Source of the DNA: Candidatus Limnocylindrales bacterium
GTDB lineage: Bacteria > Desulfobacterota > Binatia > UBA1149 > CAITLU01
Direction: 5' to 3'
Length of the DNA: 64,000 nucleotides
NCBI GenBank assembly: GCA_035626395.1
Contig: DASPNR010000013.1
Location: 25,308 to 89,307 of the forward strand
Made by a program: the position numbers and the translations under genes. The notes under the pieces are model-generated. The model made no database searches. It was given only the letters and a program-made list of their open reading frames with translations, and was not told the origin of the DNA. Shown here in pieces: positions 8,005 to 17,400 of the stretch (position 1 is its first letter; every line of letters begins with the position of its first letter).

Positions 8005-8817
8005 GTGAGATGGATCAATCGCGTTCCGAGAAGGCCTGCCGCGCTCGCCGTCGTGCCCTTCGCCATCCTCGCTCTCCTCTACCTGATGGGATCGAGTGTG
8101 CGGCTGGCTGCCAACCCGGCGGACAAGCTGATGCCGCCGCCGGCCGCGATGGCCGAGGCGTGGTCGGCCATGGCCTTGCACGAGGACGCGCGCACCGGAC
8201 GGCTCCTGTTCTGGGACGACACCCAGGCCAGCCTCGCTCGCCTCGGCATCGGGCTCGGCATCGCGACCACGCTCGCGCTGGCAGCAGGATTGACGCTGGG
8301 GATGCTCCCCTACGCCGAGGCTTTGCTCGGCCCGGTGGTCACGGTGCTGTCGATGATTCCGGCGCTGGCGATCCTGCCGATCCTCTTCATCGTCCTCGGC
8401 GTCGATGAGCTGTCCAAGGTGGCGCTCATCGTGCTCGGTGTCCTGCCGTTCATGATCCGCGACCTGTCGCAGCGCGTGCGCGAGATTCCCGAAGAGCAAT
8501 GGATCAAGGCGCAGACTCTAGGCGCCGGCAGCTTCCAACTCGCCACACGGGTGATCCTGCCGCAGATCGTCCCGCGCCTGATCGACTCACTGCGGCTGTC
8601 GCTGGGGCCCGCGTGGTTGTTCCTGATTTCGGCCGAGGCGATCTCGGCGACGAGCGGGCTCGGCTACCGGATCTTCCTGCTGCGCCGCTACATGGCGATG
8701 GACGTGATCCTTCCCTACGTCGTGTGGATCACGCTGCTCGCGTTCCTGTTCGACTGGGGCCTGCGCCGCATGCGCCGGCGTCTCTATCCATGGCTCGATG
8801 CGGAGACGGCGGGATGA
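8005..8817 (+). CDS. ABC transporter permease (SsuC/TauC-type), guanidine/urea uptake
   Basis: 270 residues with about six hydrophobic segments: one N-terminal helix (about 12-32), then the BPD_transp_1 core from about 75 to 260. The EAA loop reads EEQWIKAQTLGAGSFQLATR, the ATPase-contact motif of this superfamily. The family imports nitrate, sulfonates, taurine and similar small organics; here the neighbouring catabolic genes point to guanidine. The start is GTG at 8005 with GCGGAAG upstream. It overlaps a tiny ORF by ATGA and is followed by the ATPase, so the two transporter parts are co-expressed. The binding protein is in the divergent operon. Confidence 0.86.
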   Translation: MRWINRVPRRPAALAVVPFAILALLYLMGSSVRLAANPADKLMPPPAAMAEAWSAMALHEDARTGRLLFWDDTQASLARLGIGLGIATTLALAAGLTLGMLPYAEALLGPVVTVLSMIPALAILPILFIVLGVDELSKVALIVLGVLPFMIRDLSQRVREIPEEQWIKAQTLGAGSFQLATRVILPQIVPRLIDSLRLSLGPAWLFLISAEAISATSGLGYRIFLLRRYMAMDVILPYVVWITLLAFLFDWGLRRMRRRLYPWLDAETAG

Positions 8818-8882
8818 GCCTAGAGCAGCCGAAGACGACACGGCGGGCGCGAATGGGCGGTCCTGGCGGAGCCGCGTCGTGA
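8814..8882 (+). CDS. 22-codon mini-ORF bridging permease and ATPase
   Basis: This short frame starts with an ATG overlapping the permease stop (ATGA) and ends with a TGA overlapping the GTG start of the ATPase (GTGA). The peptide is MSLEQPKTTRRARMGGPGGA plus two residues. Homologous ATPases often begin with a short Met-Ser-Leu segment, so this may be the true N terminus of the ATPase separated by a one-base frameshift (real or an assembly error). Otherwise it is a coupling ORF that carries ribosomes from one gene to the next. The product itself probably has no function. Confidence 0.3.
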   Translation: MSLEQPKTTRRARMGGPGGAAS

Positions 8883-9616
8883 CCGCGAGCGGCCGTAACG
8901 GCAGCCGCGGCATCTGCGTGCGCAACCTCTGGCACGAGTACGGCAGCAAGATCGTGCTGGAGCGCGTCAGCCTGGCGATCGAGCCGGGAACGTTCTGCGC
9001 CATCACCGGCCCCTCGGGCTGCGGCAAGTCGACGTTCCTGCGCATCCTGCTCGGCCAGCAGCGCGCGTCGCGCGGCACCGTGCTCCTGGATGGCGAGCCG
9101 CTGCGATGCGAGCCCGGACCGGACCGCGGCGTCGTCTTCCAGCGCTACAGCGTCTTTCCGCACCTGAGCGTCCTCGACAACGTCGCGCTCGGCCTCGAGC
9201 TCGAGCGCGCGCCGCGCCTGGGCCGCCTGTTCGGCTCGGCGCGACGCAGCGCATGCGACGAGGCGCTACGCTACCTCGAGGCAGTGGGCCTGAGCGCCGA
9301 TGCCGCCGCCTATCCCCATCAACTCTCGGGCGGCATGCGCCAGCGCCTGTCGATTGCGCAGGCCCTGATCCGCAAGCCCAAGGTGCTGCTGCTCGACGAG
9401 CCATTCGGCGCGCTCGATCCGGGCACGAAGGAAGCGATCCACGAGCTGGTGCTGCGACTGTGGAAGGAGACCGGCATGACGATCCTCATGGTCACGCACG
9501 ACATCCGCGAAGGCTTCAAGCTCGCGACGCGCCTGCTCGTGTTCGACAAGGTTCGCGTCGATCCGCATGCACCCGAGCGGTACGGAGCGACGGTGACGTA
9601 CGACATCGCGTGCTGA
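8879..9616 (+). CDS. ABC transporter ATP-binding protein, guanidine/urea uptake
   Basis: Complete ABC ATPase of 245 residues: Walker A GPSGCGKST, Q loop FQRYSVFPHLSV, signature LSGGMRQR, Walker B KVLLLDEPFGALD and the H-loop VTHDIREG. The C-terminal tail DPHAPERYGATVTYDI is typical of ATPases in urea carboxylase-associated transporters. The GTG at 8879 was chosen because GGCGGAG lies seven bases upstream and the codon overlaps the stop of the preceding mini-ORF. An in-frame ATG at 8798 would add 27 unconserved Arg-rich residues and overlap the permease. It powers the import step ahead of the carboxylase pathway. Confidence 0.88.
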   Translation: MTASGRNGSRGICVRNLWHEYGSKIVLERVSLAIEPGTFCAITGPSGCGKSTFLRILLGQQRASRGTVLLDGEPLRCEPGPDRGVVFQRYSVFPHLSVLDNVALGLELERAPRLGRLFGSARRSACDEALRYLEAVGLSADAAAYPHQLSGGMRQRLSIAQALIRKPKVLLLDEPFGALDPGTKEAIHELVLRLWKETGMTILMVTHDIREGFKLATRLLVFDKVRVDPHAPERYGATVTYDIAC

Positions 9617-9644
9617 GCCGGACGCTTCGGACGGCGACGAATTC

Positions 9645-11306
9645 CTACTCCGGCGCCGTTTCTTCCCGCGCCCGCAACTGCCGCGCCAGACGCCCCTTCG
9701 GCGACGACCACCGGCTGCCGATCGCGGTGCGGACGCGGTAGGGCTTGTCGGCCAGGAACAGGAAGAGCCGGCGGTTGTTCGGGGTCAGGTTGGTGCCGTC
9801 GATCCCGCGGCCTCGCGACAGCACGACGGTGGTGCGGCCGTCGGCGACGATGTCGTGCTCGGGCAGGTAGAAGCCGAGCGCGAAGGGCACGCCGCGGAAC
9901 AGCTTCTTGTGTCGCGGCGCGACCGCGACGGCATCGATGCCCCGGCGGCGGCGGAGCTCGCGCTGCACGGCCTGCATGTCCTTGGTCTCCTGCACGGCCG
10001 TGCGTCCGGCCTTCGTCAGCACGACGTCCTTCCGGTACGAGCTCCACACCCCCAGGCCGCAGGCCAGAATCACCGCGACCAGATGGGCGCGCGGCGGAAT
10101 CAGGTGCAGCAGCGCCGTGAAGAAGACCAGCGTGAGCGGGAAGTAGTAGATCGCCACGTACGAATGGAACGCCGACAGGTCGCGCATCGCGAAGATCCAG
10201 GCCGGTCCCGCAAGGCACATCAGCAGCAGAACCTTGCTTGCCGGGGCAGGGCGCGTCGCCGCGAACGCAACCGCCGCGCCGGCCACGGCAAGCGCCAGCA
10301 CGACGCTGCCCATCCCGACCTCGCGCACGCGATTGCCGCGCCGCCACGGCATCAGGCTGCGCAGCAGCGACTGCGACTGGCGGCTGATCAACCTGGGCCA
10401 CGGGACGTACTTGTCGATGCGGTCGTGGAACTCGGCGTCCAGCGACAGCCGGCGCGCGGCGCTGTCGACGATGCTGACCTCGGTCACCGGCACGTTTCGC
10501 GCGCTCGCCTCGACCGAGATGTTGTAGGCGAGGCATGCTGCGCCGAGCCCGATGCCCAGCAGGCATGCGCGCGTCGGGGCGGCGGCGAGCAGAGTCCGGA
10601 ACGAGGCCCTCACGCCCTCGCGACCGGCCGCGCCCCACGCCTCGAGGAGCCACCATACGCCGAGCACGGCGAACGACGCGTAGCCGCGCCCCCATAGCAC
10701 GGCGAACGTCGTGGCAAGATACACGCGCGCAGCGCCACGGCCGCGATACCAGCCGGCGATCGCCCACAGCAGCACCATCCAGCCGAGCAGCGCAGGCTGG
10801 TCGAAGTGCACCATGTCGCGATACTCGACGAGGTAGTAGCCCATGGCCGCGAACGCCGAGGCAGCCACGGCAACGGGAACGCTCATGCCCACCTCGAGCA
10901 GCAGCAGGACGCCCATGGCCACGGTCGCCACGTAGATGAGGTTCATGAGCTGCCGTGCGCGGTGGATCTTCTCTCCGGCCTTGAGCTCGCCGGCGTGCAG
11001 CGCCGCATGCATCGCGGCGCTGAAGAAGACGGGATATCGGTCGAAGTAGAAGAGCTCGCGGCCATCGTCCATCGCATACGACATGGTGTAGCCGACGAAG
11101 CGGTTCTCGGCCGTCGCGCGTTCGATGATCGCCAGCGTATGAGCGCTGACCCAGCCGCGGTGTCCCTGGCGAAAACCGAGGTCGGCCGGCTGGAAGACGA
11201 ACACGAGAGCGAGCGAGGCCGCGAGCGCCGCCAGCGCCGACCAACGAATGGACGCCGGCCGCTGCGGCCACGTCAGCCGCGCCAGGATGCGGCGCCACCG
11301 ATCCAA
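9645..11306 (-). CDS. Polytopic membrane protein, glycosyltransferase 39/ArnT-like fold
   Basis: 553 residues with roughly ten or more hydrophobic segments in the first 420 residues and a soluble C-terminal domain. Between the first two helices is a short acidic loop (YTMSYAMDDGRELFYFDRYP), the position where GT-C glycosyltransferases keep their catalytic Asp residues, and HFDQPALLGW resembles the family's second motif. No sequence signature is strong enough to name a substrate. It is convergent with the ABC ATPase and lies 12 bp downstream of the EF-P gene on the same strand, which suggests cotranscription but not a shared role. It could equally be an uncharacterised membrane protein outside the GT families. 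Confidence 0.6.
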   Translation of the reverse strand: MDRWRRILARLTWPQRPASIRWSALAALAASLALVFVFQPADLGFRQGHRGWVSAHTLAIIERATAENRFVGYTMSYAMDDGRELFYFDRYPVFFSAAMHAALHAGELKAGEKIHRARQLMNLIYVATVAMGVLLLLEVGMSVPVAVAASAFAAMGYYLVEYRDMVHFDQPALLGWMVLLWAIAGWYRGRGAARVYLATTFAVLWGRGYASFAVLGVWWLLEAWGAAGREGVRASFRTLLAAAPTRACLLGIGLGAACLAYNISVEASARNVPVTEVSIVDSAARRLSLDAEFHDRIDKYVPWPRLISRQSQSLLRSLMPWRRGNRVREVGMGSVVLALAVAGAAVAFAATRPAPASKVLLLMCLAGPAWIFAMRDLSAFHSYVAIYYFPLTLVFFTALLHLIPPRAHLVAVILACGLGVWSSYRKDVVLTKAGRTAVQETKDMQAVQRELRRRRGIDAVAVAPRHKKLFRGVPFALGFYLPEHDIVADGRTTVVLSRGRGIDGTNLTPNNRRLFLFLADKPYRVRTAIGSRWSSPKGRLARQLRAREETAPE

Positions 11307-11318
11307 GAAGACGGAGCC

Positions 11319-11891
11319 TCAGCCCTTGGCGCGCGAGATGAAGCGCGCATCGCGCGTATCGACGACGATCTGCTCTCCCGATTCGAGATAGGCCGGGACC
11401 TGGATGACCAGCCCCGTCTGCAGCGTTGCCGGCTTGGTCTGTGCCTGGGCGGTGCCGCCCTTGATGGACGGATTGGTCTCGGTGATGGTCAGCACGACCG
11501 TATTGGGAAGATCGATCGAGATCACCTTGCCGTTGAAGACCACCGAGCGGATGTCCTCGAGGCCTTCGGTCAGATACCCCGGCGCGTCGCCCACATCGTC
11601 TTCGGACAGCAGGATCTGCTCATAGCTGTTGGTGTCCATGAAATGGAAGCCGTCGTCGTCGCGGTACAGGAACTGCACCGGCCGCAGCTCCAGGTCGGGT
11701 TGCTCGACCTTGTCGCCGCCGCGGAACGTCTTTTCCAGGACCTGGCTGGTGCGAAGATTGCGCACCTTGATCTTGGTCAGTGTCGACGCGCCGCGCGCCG
11801 ACGGCGACTGCTGGTGGACGTCCAGGATCACGTACGGATCGTTGTCGACGAGGATGCGCATGCCCCGCTTGAATTCGCCGGTGGAGATCAT
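11319..11891 (-). CDS. efp: Elongation factor P, EfpL/YeiP-like loop type
   Basis: 190 residues with the three-domain EF-P layout: KOW-like N domain (ISTGEFKRGMRILVDNDPYV), middle OB domain (PVQFLYRDDDGFHFMDTNSYEQ) and C-terminal OB domain ending GEQIVVDTRDARFISR. EF-P rescues ribosomes stalled on proline-rich sequences. The loop that enters the peptidyl-transferase centre reads QQSPSARGASTLTKIKV, as in YeiP/EfpL, instead of the PGKG loop of Lys-modified EF-P, so the tip residue is Arg. Standard modification enzymes for Lys (EpmA/B) would not apply. It lies 9 bp after the flavoprotein gene on the same strand. If this is the only EF-P of the genome, the organism relies on an unmodified or Arg-type factor. 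Confidence 0.93.
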   Translation of the reverse strand: MISTGEFKRGMRILVDNDPYVILDVHQQSPSARGASTLTKIKVRNLRTSQVLEKTFRGGDKVEQPDLELRPVQFLYRDDDGFHFMDTNSYEQILLSEDDVGDAPGYLTEGLEDIRSVVFNGKVISIDLPNTVVLTITETNPSIKGGTAQAQTKPATLQTGLVIQVPAYLESGEQIVVDTRDARFISRAKG

Positions 11892-11900
11892 GTGCGCGGT

Positions 11901-13109
11901 CTAGCGGAAAACGCCGGTGGCCGTAAGCGCACCCAGACCCGCCGCTCGTCCGGTCGCCCACGCCCACAGGAAATTGTAGCCGCCGATGGGCCCGAAGGCG
12001 TCGAGCATTTCTCCGCACAGGAACAGGCCGGGGCAGCGACGGCTCTGCATCGTGCGCGGGTCCACTTCGCCGAGATCGACGCCGCCGCCGGTGACCTCAG
12101 CCTTGCGGTAGCCCTCATGTCCGGTCCAGGGCAGCCGCCAGCGCGTCAGGGACTCGACGATCGCGCGACGTTCCGCTGCGCGAAGATCGGCGAGCGATCG
12201 CTCGGCAGGAATGCCCGCATCCGCCATCAACGCGTCGGCGAGGCGCGCGGGAAGGTGGCGTCGCAGCACGCCGGCCACTCCCGCGCGCTGCGGGCGCAGC
12301 ATCTCCTCCCACTCCTGGCGCGTGCGCTCGGTCCACTGAACGTGGATGTCGCCGCCATCGCGCGTGGCCACGTGGGACACGTCGAGCACGGAGGGACCGC
12401 TGAAGCCCCGATGCGTGAAAAGGAAGCCGCCGCGCGACGTCGTCCTGCCTGCGCTCAGCGTGGCCGTGCACGAGACTCCGGCGAGCTCTCGGTAGCGTGC
12501 GGGCTCCTGCACCAGCGGCGTCAGCGCCGGGTAGGTCGGGCGCAGCTCGTGGCCGAGCTCGCCCGCGATGCGCAGTCCCGTGCCGTCGCTGCCGGTGTTC
12601 GGCACCGAAAGCCCACCGGTTGCCAGGATGACGGCCGCCGCGCGCAGCGGCGGGCGGTTTTCCAACTCGACCTCGAACGCATCGCCGAGTCGCCGCACGC
12701 CGACGACGCTGTGCTCGCCGCGAAGCTCGGCGCCGCGCGCGGCAGCGGCGGCAACAAGCGCATCGCGCACCTCGCGGGCACGGTTGGAGACGGGAAAGAG
12801 CTTGCCGCTGTCGGGCTCCAGTGCCAGCGCCACGCCCAGCTCCACCTCGAAGAACGTGCGCTGCTCGGCCAGCGGCCAGGAGCGGATCATCTTGCGCATT
12901 GCATTGGGCGAGGAAGCGGTGACGAAGCGCGACTCCTCCAGGCGCGACGGCAGCACGTTGCAGCGCCCGCCGCCGCTGATGAGGATCTTGCGGCCGCCGT
13001 CGCGCGTACGTTCGAGCAGCACCACGGGCGCACCAGCGCCGGCCGCGAAGATCGCCGCCATCAGGCCGGCGGCACCGGCGCCCACGATGATGATGGGGTC
13101 GCTGCGCAC
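11901..13109 (-). CDS. BaiN/HI0933-family FAD-dependent oxidoreductase
   Basis: 402 residues. It opens with the dinucleotide-binding motif IIIVGAGAAGLMAAIFAA and has the family-specific GGRKILISGGGRCN loop, ILATGGLSVPNTGSDGTG, THRGFSGPSVLDVS and the C-terminal FLCGEMLDAFGPIGGYNFLW. The family reduces or oxidises varied substrates (BaiN acts on bile acid intermediates); the substrate here is unknown. The start is placed at GTG 13109 because the motif begins three residues later, as in homologs. The frame can be read upstream to 13265, but that stretch is Arg-rich and crosses a palindrome. It probably leads the EF-P and membrane-protein genes as one unit. Confidence 0.9.
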   Translation of the reverse strand: MRSDPIIIVGAGAAGLMAAIFAAGAGAPVVLLERTRDGGRKILISGGGRCNVLPSRLEESRFVTASSPNAMRKMIRSWPLAEQRTFFEVELGVALALEPDSGKLFPVSNRAREVRDALVAAAAARGAELRGEHSVVGVRRLGDAFEVELENRPPLRAAAVILATGGLSVPNTGSDGTGLRIAGELGHELRPTYPALTPLVQEPARYRELAGVSCTATLSAGRTTSRGGFLFTHRGFSGPSVLDVSHVATRDGGDIHVQWTERTRQEWEEMLRPQRAGVAGVLRRHLPARLADALMADAGIPAERSLADLRAAERRAIVESLTRWRLPWTGHEGYRKAEVTGGGVDLGEVDPRTMQSRRCPGLFLCGEMLDAFGPIGGYNFLWAWATGRAAGLGALTATGVFR

Positions 13110-13131
13110 GCAGCGGCCTGTAGTGAAAAAC

Positions 13132-13144
13132 GGTGCCCGGCACC
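13132..13144. repeat. Short GC palindrome, REP-like
   Basis: GGTGCC and GGCACC flank a single C. The palindrome is bordered by an A-rich run on the left and ATTTCC on the right, so the symmetry extends weakly. It sits in the divergent gap between the flavoprotein and the efflux adaptor genes and resembles the core of the other palindromes in this window. Confidence 0.4.
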
Positions 13145-13301
13145 ATTTCCGCGAGGTTTCCGGTGTGCGGCGCGCGCGCGTGCAGCCGCCGATCGTGCCG
13201 GCTGGCAGTTCCGGCCCGACTCGCCGCGAGCAGCCGCCGGTGCGCTCGCGCCGGCGCGAGCGCATCTGTCCCCTACGCCATGACCATGATTAAAGGAGAC
13301 G

Positions 13302-14486
13302 ATGGTCTGGTTGCGATGCGCGGCCCTTGCCGCGGCGGTCCTGGTGAGCGCGTGCGGCGGCGAGGGCTCCAGCGCCGCACCCATGCGCGCTCAGGATCAG
13401 CCGCGGCCGGTGCGTCTCGTGACGGCGGAGGCCGGCACGCTCCCGCGCGGGGTGATCGCCACCGGCACGCTGGCCGCCGAAGACCAGGTCGTCCTGAACA
13501 CCGAGGTCGCCGGCCGTCTCGAGCACCTTCCAGTGGACATCGGCAGCGTGGTCAAGGCGGGCGACGTGGTGGCCGTTCTCAACCTCGAGGACTTCGAGCT
13601 TCGCGTGGAGCAGGCGCGCACCGCGCTGGCCCAGGCGCGTGCGCAGCTCGGCGTGCCGGCCGACGGCTCGGGCGATGCGATCGATCCGGAGAAGACGCCG
13701 CTGGTGCGGCAGGCGCGGGCGGTGCTCGATCAGGCGCGCAGCCAGCGGCAGCGCGTGGCGTCGCTGCAGCCGCATGGCGCCACCTCCACGGCCGAGGTCG
13801 AGCGCACGGCTGCCGACCTGCGCGTGGCCGAAGCGCGACTGCAGGAAGCGCTGCACGAGGTGCGCAACCGGCAGGCGCAGGTTGCCGAGCGCCGGGCGGC
13901 GCTGCGCATCGCCGAGCAGCAGCTCGACAAGGCCACGCTGCGCGCGCCCTTCGACGGCGTGGTGCGCGAGCGGCACCTGTCGATCGGCGCGTATCTTTCG
14001 GTCGGCGCCGAGGTGGTGACGATCGTGCGCGTGCATCCGCTGCGCCTTCGCCTGGCGGTGCCGGAGAAGGAGACGGGCGCGATCGCGGTGGGCCAGCGCG
14101 TGCAGGTGCAGCTCGGCGATCGCACCAGCGCCGAGGGCAAGGTCGTGCGCATCAGCCCGGCGGTCGACGAGACGACGCGTACGCTGATGGTGGAAGCCGA
14201 AATTCCGAATCCGGCCGGGACCTTGCGTCCGGGTGCGTTCGCGACCGCCGAGATCATCACCGACCCCGACATGCCGGCCGTCCTCGTGCCGGCGTCGTCG
14301 CTGGTGGTCTTTGCCGGCGTCACGCGCGTGCTCGGCGTCGAGAACGGCAAGATCGTCGAGAAGCGAGTGCGCGTGGGACGCAAGCAGGACGACCGCACCG
14401 AGATCCTCGAAGGCCTCGCCGCCGGCGAGAGGATCGTCGCCGAGCCCGGCAACCTCGCCGCGGGCCAGGCGGTGATCGTCGAGTAG
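13302..14486 (+). CDS. RND efflux periplasmic adaptor (HlyD family), lipoprotein
   Basis: 394 residues. The N terminus is a lipoprotein signal (AAALAAAVLVSACGG, Cys at about 18). The body has the barrel-sandwich lipoyl halves (GRLEHLPVDIGSVVKAGDVVA and LDKATLRAPFDGVVRERHLSIGAYLSVG), a long coiled-coil hairpin between them (about 100-215, rich in Ala, Arg and Gln), and a beta-barrel domain. This is the membrane-fusion part of a tripartite efflux pump. The inner-membrane pump gene starts two bases after its stop. No outer-membrane TolC-like factor is encoded nearby, so one must be supplied from elsewhere. An AAAGGAGAC ribosome binding site precedes the ATG. Confidence 0.92.
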   Translation: MVWLRCAALAAAVLVSACGGEGSSAAPMRAQDQPRPVRLVTAEAGTLPRGVIATGTLAAEDQVVLNTEVAGRLEHLPVDIGSVVKAGDVVAVLNLEDFELRVEQARTALAQARAQLGVPADGSGDAIDPEKTPLVRQARAVLDQARSQRQRVASLQPHGATSTAEVERTAADLRVAEARLQEALHEVRNRQAQVAERRAALRIAEQQLDKATLRAPFDGVVRERHLSIGAYLSVGAEVVTIVRVHPLRLRLAVPEKETGAIAVGQRVQVQLGDRTSAEGKVVRISPAVDETTRTLMVEAEIPNPAGTLRPGAFATAEIITDPDMPAVLVPASSLVVFAGVTRVLGVENGKIVEKRVRVGRKQDDRTEILEGLAAGERIVAEPGNLAAGQAVIVE

Positions 14487-14488
14487 CG

Positions 14489-17400
14489 GTGCAGAAGCTC
14501 GCCGAAATCTGTATTCGCCGGCCCGTCTTCGCGGCGATGCTCATCCTGGCGCTCGTCGTCGTGGGTGCGGCCGCCTATCTGCAACTCGGTGTCGACCGGT
14601 TTCCAGCAGTGGACGTTCCGCAGGTGCGCGTGCGCGCGACGCTGCCCGGCGCCGCGCCCGAGGAGATGGAGACCGAGGTCGCGCAGCCGCTCGAGCAGGT
14701 CATCAACACCGTCGAAGGGCTGGACGAGCTGCGTTCCATCTCCGGCTCGGGAGCCACGGTGGTGGTCGCGACGTTTCTTCTGGAGCGCGACATCGACGTG
14801 GCCGCGCAGGACGTGCGCGACCGCGTCACCTCGGCCATGGGCGAGCTTCCGCGCGAGATGGATCTGCCGAGCGTGGCCAAGTTCGACAACGAGTCGAGCC
14901 CGATCCTTTCGGTGGCCGTGTCGGGAGAGCGCCCTCTGCGCGAGCTGACCGACCTTGCCGACCGCATCGTCAAGGTCCAGCTGGAGCGCTCGCCGGGCGT
15001 CGGCGAGATCCGCATGGTCGGAGGGCTGGAGCGCGCCATCAACGTCTGGATCGACGCCGACCGCCTGGCGGCGATGCAGCTGCCGATCACGACGGTGCGC
15101 GACGCGATCCTGACGCAGAACAGCCGCGTCCCCGGCGGCAACGTCACCACGCCCACCGTCGAGCGCAGCCTGCGAACGCTCGGCCGGCTCTCGGATGCGC
15201 AGGCGTTCGACGAGCTGGTGCTGGCCACGCGCGAAGGAACGCCGATCCGCGTGCGCGACGTCGGCTGGGCCGAGGACGGCACCAAGGAGCAGCGCTCGGT
15301 GGCGCGGCTCGACGACGTGCCGACGGTGACGCTGGAGCTCCGGCGCCAGTCGGGCGCCAACACCGTCGCCGTCATCGAGGGCGTCAAGCGGACCATCGAG
15401 GAGCTGCGCGCCCAGCTTCCGCCCGACATCAGGCTGGAGATCCTGCGCGACCAGTCGCGCTACATCCACGCTGCGCTGCACGAGATCACCGTGCACCTGG
15501 TGCTCGGCAGCATCCTGGCCTGCCTGGTCGTGCTGGTGTTCATGCGCAGCTGGCGCTCCACGCTGATCGCCGGCGTGGCCATTCCGGCCTCGGTGATCAC
15601 CACGTTCGCATGCATGTGGGCGCTCGACTTCACGCTCAACAGCGTGACGATGCTGGCGCTGGTGCTGATGGTGGGCGTGGTCATCGACGACGCCATCGTG
15701 GTGCTCGAGAACATCTTCCGCTTCGTCGAGGAGAAGAAGCTCTCGCCGATGCAGGCGGCGCGCGACGCCACGGCCGAGATCGGGCTGGCCGTGCTGGCCA
15801 CGACGCTGTCGCTGGTGGTGGTCTTCGTGCCGGTCTCGTTCATGTCGAGCATCTCGGGGCGCTTCCTCTACCAGTTCGGCATCACCGCCGCGGCCGCGAT
15901 CCTGGTCAGCCTGCTGGTTTCGTTCACTCTGACGCCGGCCATGAGCGCGCGCCTGCTGCGGGCGGACGCGCAGGCGCACGACGGCAAGGCCTCGCGCGGC
16001 GGCTTCTACGCGCGGCTGGACGATCTGTATGCACGCAGCCTCGGCGGTGCGCTGCGGCGCAGGCGCCTGGTCGGCGTGCTGGCGGTGCTCGTGATGCTGT
16101 CGATGGTGCCGCTGTACGGCGTCATCCAGCAGGAATACATCCCCACCGACGTCGATGAGGCCGAGTTCGAGGTCAACGTGACGGCCCCCGAAGGCACCAG
16201 CGTGGCGGCGATGGACGATGCCATGCGCCGCATCGCGGCCGACATCTCCTCGACCCGCGGCGTGCGCAGCGTGCTGACCACGGTCGGCGGCGGCTTTCTC
16301 GGCATCGTCAACCAGTCCTCGGCGTACGTACGCCTGGCCCCGCACGAGGAGCGGTACTTCTCCTTCGGGCGTTTCTTCTCGTCACTGGTGCGCCTGCAGC
16401 CGTGGGAGGCGTTCGTCGGGAACTACACCCAGCGTGACGTCATGCAGGAGCTGCGCGCCAAGATGAAGAAGTATCCCGACCTGCGCGTGTCGGTGCGCAA
16501 CGCCTCCTCGTTCAGCCTGGGCACCGCGGGCGCCGACATCGACTTCAACCTGCGCGGCCCCGAGCTCGAATTCCTGGCAGCCAAGTCGGAGGAGCTGCGC
16601 ACGCGCATGCTCGAGATGGGCGGCATCGCCGACGCCGACACGACTCTCAAGCTGGCCAAGCCCGAGCTGCGCGTCGTGGTCGACCGCGACCGCGCCGCCG
16701 ATCTGGGCGTGGAGGTCGAGGACATCGCGCTGGCCATGCGTCTGATGGTCGGCGGCGACGACCGCGTCTCGCGCTTCGTCGATCCGACCGTCAACGAGGA
16801 CTACGACGTGCAGGTGCGTCTGGAGGAAGGCGACCGCAACGATCCCTCGACGATCCTGCGGCTCTTCGTGCCGTCCGCCAGCGGGCAGCTCGTGCGGCTG
16901 GACAGCGTGGCTCGCCTGGATCCCGCCGCCACGGCCTCGCGCATCGACCGTCTGGACCGCCAGCGCGTCGCGAGCATCCGGGCCACGGTCGCTCCCGGCT
17001 TCGCGCTCGGCGACCGCCTGGACGCCGTTCGCGAGGAGGCTGCCAAGCTCGGGCTGCCGCCCGAGTACACGACCGGCGTCAGCGGCAAGGGCCGCGAGCT
17101 CGAGCGCACGTTCACGCAGTTCCTGTGGGCATTCCTGCTCTCGATCGTGTTCATGTACATGATCCTGGCGGCGCAGTACGAGAGCCTGCTCGATCCGGTG
17201 ACGATTCTGCTGTCGCTGCCGCTGTCGGTGCCGTTCGCGCTGCTCTCGATGTGGATGGCGGGCAGCACGCTCAACCTGTTCTCGGCGCTCGGCATCCTGG
17301 TGCTGTTCGGGGTGGTCAAGAAGAACTCGATCCTGCAGGTGGACCACATCAAGCAGCTTCGCGCGCAAGGCATCGAGCGCACCGAGGCGATCCTGCGCGG

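Noticed and set aside
8798..8878. ATPase start at ATG 8798
   Set aside because: Would add 27 Arg-rich unconserved residues and overlap the permease; the GTG at 8879 has the better ribosome binding site.
13133..14488. Upstream extension of the RND pump frame
   Set aside because: Arg/Gly-rich text overlapping the adaptor gene; the pump begins at the GTG after the adaptor stop with the first membrane helix.
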